Positions 61,650 through 64,000 of a stretch of 64,000 bases of DNA are shown here, in pieces. Under the pieces are notes generated by a model, which saw only the letters and a list, made by a program, of their open reading frames with translations, did no database searches and was not told the origin of the DNA. The position numbers and the translations under genes are program-made. Positions within the stretch are counted from its first letter, which is position 1; each line of letters begins with the position of its first letter. Source of the DNA: CAWABB01 sp963780165 (GTDB taxonomy: Bacteria > Bacteroidota > Ignavibacteria > UBA10030 > UBA6906); the NCBI GenBank assembly GCA_963780165.1, contig CAWABB010000007.1:310001-374000 (forward strand). The letters are read 5' to 3'.

Positions 61650-62572
61650 GCGTGGCCTCCGTGTGTCGGGATGACGGAAGGTTCTCCGTCGCCGACAAGT
61701 CTGATAAAGATGGAATGCAGCGACGGCTCGAGGAGCTCAACCTTGCGGATCTCGACCGCCTCGTTGATCCGCGCAATGAGATCCCCGGCTCGCGCGTTCG
61801 GTGCGAGCTCAAGCTCCGCCGCGTTTTCGTACCGGATGATCCGCTGGACGCCGGGAAGCAGGTCGAGGAATCCTCCGTTGCCCTCGTACTCGACGTTGAG
61901 AGAGTTCCGGCCGTAGGCCTTCTTCACGCCGCGGACCGTCCCCGCCAGCACAATCTTCCCCTGGTTGAGCAGGCACAACGAGTCGCTCAACTTCTCGGCA
62001 TGATCCATCATGTGCGTGCAAAAGATGACGGCTTTCTCCCGCCGCTTCAGTTCCTGGACGGCATCCTTGAAGACGATCTGGTTGACGGGATCGAGACCTG
62101 AGAACGGTTCGTCGAGGATCACCAGGTCGGGGTCGTGAATCACCGACACGATGAACTGGACTTTCTGCTGGTTGCCCTTGGAGAGCTCCTCGAGCTGGCG
62201 GCCCGACGATTCGAGCAAGCCGAACCGGGCAAGCCACCGCTGGGCTTCGATTCGCGCAGCGCTCCGGCTCATGCCCCGCAGCTCGGCGAAGTACAGGATC
62301 GTCTCAAGCAGTTTTCCCTTGCGGTACAGCCCGCGCTCTTCGGGAAGGTACCCCACGCGGTTCCGCGTCGCCGGAGAGAAGGGCGTCCCGTCAAAAAGGA
62401 TGCGGCCGCCGTCCGGGCGAAGGATATCGAGAATCATCCTGATCGTCGTCGTCTTGCCGGCTCCGTTCGGGCCGAGCAGGCCGAAGATCTCCCCCCGCCG
62501 CACGGTGAAGGTGATCCCTTCCACGGCTGTGGTGTGGTTGAACGACTTCCTCAGATCAGAGACTGAGAGCAT
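61646..62572 (-). CDS. ABC transporter ATP-binding protein (NatA type)
   Basis: 308 residues with Walker A GPNGAGKTTT (near 34-43), signature LSKGNQQKVQ, Walker B LVILDEPFSGLDP and the H-loop CTHMMDHAE. A C-terminal extension (about 215-308) resembles the DUF4162 domain of Na+ or drug exporters. ATG 62572 lies seven bases after asnS. Pairs with the following permease. Confidence 0.93.
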   Translation of the reverse strand: MLSVSDLRKSFNHTTAVEGITFTVRRGEIFGLLGPNGAGKTTTIRMILDILRPDGGRILFDGTPFSPATRNRVGYLPEERGLYRKGKLLETILYFAELRGMSRSAARIEAQRWLARFGLLESSGRQLEELSKGNQQKVQFIVSVIHDPDLVILDEPFSGLDPVNQIVFKDAVQELKRREKAVIFCTHMMDHAEKLSDSLCLLNQGKIVLAGTVRGVKKAYGRNSLNVEYEGNGGFLDLLPGVQRIIRYENAAELELAPNARAGDLIARINEAVEIRKVELLEPSLHSIFIRLVGDGEPSVIPTHGGHA

Positions 62573-62579
62573 GCGCTCC

Positions 62580-63875
62580 TTATGGGGTGAGGCGATAGAT
62601 CATGCGGGGGAACGGGATGGTCTCCCGTATGTGATCGAGCCCGCAGATCCACGATACCGTGCGTTCGACGCCGAGTCCGAACCCGGCGTGCGGAACCGAT
62701 CCATACCGCCGGAGGTCGAGGTACCACTCGAAGGCCTCCTGCGGGAGCTGATGCTCGCGCAACCGTCCGAGCAGCACCTCCAGGTCGTCTTCGCGCTGAC
62801 TGCCGCCGATGATCTCCCCATACCCTTCCGGCGCAAGGACGTCGACGGCAAGTGCAAGCTCGGGGTTCTGGGGATCGCGTTTCATGTAGAAGGCCTTGAC
62901 CTTCGCCGGGTACCGATGCACCATCACCGGGCGGTCGAACTGCTCGGAGATGATCGTTTCGTCCGTGCCTCCGAGGTCGTTCCCCCATTCGAAGGCGGCG
63001 CCTTTGGACCGGAGGATAGCGACGGCTTCCTCGTATGTGATGCGCGGCAGCGGCCTCTTCACACTCTCCAGAAACCGCGTGTTCCGCTCGAGCACTTTCA
63101 GCTCCGTCTGCCGGTGCTTCAACACGGACTGGACAATGTGCTCAAGGAACTCCTCGGCGAGGTCCATATCGTCGTTGAGGTCTGCGAACGCGACCTCCGG
63201 CTCGACCATCCAGAACTCGGTCAGGTGGCGGCGCGTCTTCGACTTCTCGGCGCGGAAGGTTGGTCCGAACGTGTACACCTTCCCGAACGCCATGGCTCCC
63301 GCTTCTGCGTAGAGCTGGCCGGACTGCGTCAGGTATGCCTTGCCGAGATCGAAATATTCAGTTTCAAAAAGGGTCGACGTCCCCTCGCACGCCGCGGGCG
63401 TGAAGATCGGCGAATCGACGAGCGTGAAGCCGCGGTCGTCAAAGAACTCCCGGATCGCCTTGATGATCTGATGCCGGACACGGAGGATGGCGTGCTGCCG
63501 GCTCGATCGCAACCACAGATGGCGGCGGTCCATCAGGAACTCGATCCCGTGCTCCTTCGGGGAGATGGGGTATTCCTGTGCGACGTGGAGAATTTTAATC
63601 TGTTCGACTTCCAGCTCGAATCCTCCCGGGGCTCGATCCTCCCTCCGCACCACTCCTGACACCTCGAGGGATGACTCCTGGGTCAGCTGGTCGAATGCCA
63701 GGAACACCTCATCGGGAAGCTTATTCTTCAACAGAACCGCCTGTACGAGACCGGTTCCGTCCCGAAGGACCAGGAATCTGATCTTCCCGCTTGAGCGCTT
63801 ATTATAGAGCCATCCGCGAAGTGTGACGAGTTCACCGACGTGGGACGCCAGATCCTCGATGTAGAGTCGGGCCAT
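62580..63875 (-). CDS. asnS: Asparagine-tRNA ligase
   Basis: A 431-residue class IIb synthetase: an N-terminal OB-fold (GELVTLRGWLYNKRSSGKIRFLVLRDG, residues about 14-40) and a catalytic core with motif 2 (FRAEKSKTRRHLTEFWMVEPE) and motif 3 (GFGLGVERTVSWICGL). The ending IRETIPFPRMIYRLTP is typical of AsnRS/AspRS. ATG 63875 is preferred because the upstream extension crosses the promoter. First gene of the asnS-ABC-barrel operon. Confidence 0.95.
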   Translation of the reverse strand: MARLYIEDLASHVGELVTLRGWLYNKRSSGKIRFLVLRDGTGLVQAVLLKNKLPDEVFLAFDQLTQESSLEVSGVVRREDRAPGGFELEVEQIKILHVAQEYPISPKEHGIEFLMDRRHLWLRSSRQHAILRVRHQIIKAIREFFDDRGFTLVDSPIFTPAACEGTSTLFETEYFDLGKAYLTQSGQLYAEAGAMAFGKVYTFGPTFRAEKSKTRRHLTEFWMVEPEVAFADLNDDMDLAEEFLEHIVQSVLKHRQTELKVLERNTRFLESVKRPLPRITYEEAVAILRSKGAAFEWGNDLGGTDETIISEQFDRPVMVHRYPAKVKAFYMKRDPQNPELALAVDVLAPEGYGEIIGGSQREDDLEVLLGRLREHQLPQEAFEWYLDLRRYGSVPHAGFGLGVERTVSWICGLDHIRETIPFPRMIYRLTP

Positions 63876-63924
63876 GGGGGAGTATTCCTGAAAACTGGTG
63901 GTTCGAGAGACGGGAAGCGAGAGG

Positions 63925-63953
63925 AATATAAGGAAAGCCGTCTCGATGGTCAA
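63925..63953 (-). promoter_or_regulatory. Promoter of asnS
   Basis: TTGACC (63948-63953) and TATATT (63925-63930) are 17 bp apart on the minus strand. The predicted start near 63918 gives a leader of about 43 bases. The remaining bases to the window end show no gene. Confidence 0.7.
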
Positions 63954-64000
63954 ACATGCTGGCCCACCCACCCGTGTACAACAGTTACGAAGTGTCGGGC

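Overview
This is a GC-rich chromosomal segment of a Gram-negative, respiring bacterium. Gram-negative character is supported by Lnt and beta-barrel-like secreted proteins. An alternative complex III locus, a bacillithiol synthase (BshC), a DUF6265 protein, RNase Y and a 'TAT-variant' ActB suggest the FCB group (Bacteroidota and its Ignavibacteria/Chlorobi-side relatives). That placement is inference from gene content. Nearly everything is housekeeping and read from the minus strand; only bshC and the DUF6265 gene are on the plus strand. I see no prophage, insertion sequence or CRISPR array.

Layout. 1-8414: alternative complex III (actA, a tiny TAT-signal ORF, actB, actC, an actD-actE fusion, actF) followed by another membrane-anchored cytochrome c cut by the window edge. 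8415-10836: divergent bshC and DUF6265 gene. 10899-20260: rimP-nusA-infB-rbfA-truB-ribF-rpsO-pnp, the classical transcription/translation operon, with its own promoter and a leader terminator. 20436-27221: ltaE, lnt, a PAP2 phosphatase, dedA, ispF, acyP, an EamA transporter and a DUF362 protein, mostly overlapping or closely spaced. 27384-35642: an acyl-CoA mutase with isobutyryl-CoA-mutase signature residues, mutL, ftsY, a pgsA-like gene, purF and nadB. 35717-38630: an outer-membrane-type protein with its own promoter, coaE and rny. 38631-38960 has no protein gene but holds a probable 6S RNA next to zapA. 38961-46277: zapA, a zapB-like gene, pheT, pheS, rplT, rpmI, infC and thrS. 46341-46912: tRNA-Val, -Leu, -Cys and -Gly. 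47031-52394: greA, ribBA, yajC, tgt, a vanZ-like gene and nnr. 52402-59845: the complex I membrane arm nuoJKLM and nuoN, with an Na+/H+ antiporter-like gene between nuoM and nuoN. 59911-63875: a beta-barrel-like protein, an ABC exporter pair and asnS.

Themes. Seven starts across the window are preceded by the same promoter pattern (TTGxxx, 17 bp, usually TATATT). Three transcription or translation loci (rimP-nusA-infB, greA, thrS-infC) have an intrinsic terminator between the upstream transcription start and the first codon, which suggests attenuation. infC starts on a non-standard ATC codon. nuoM is broken by one missing G in a G7 run, either an assembly error or a real mutation. No wholly new multi-gene system is evident; the most interesting signals are regulatory and architectural.
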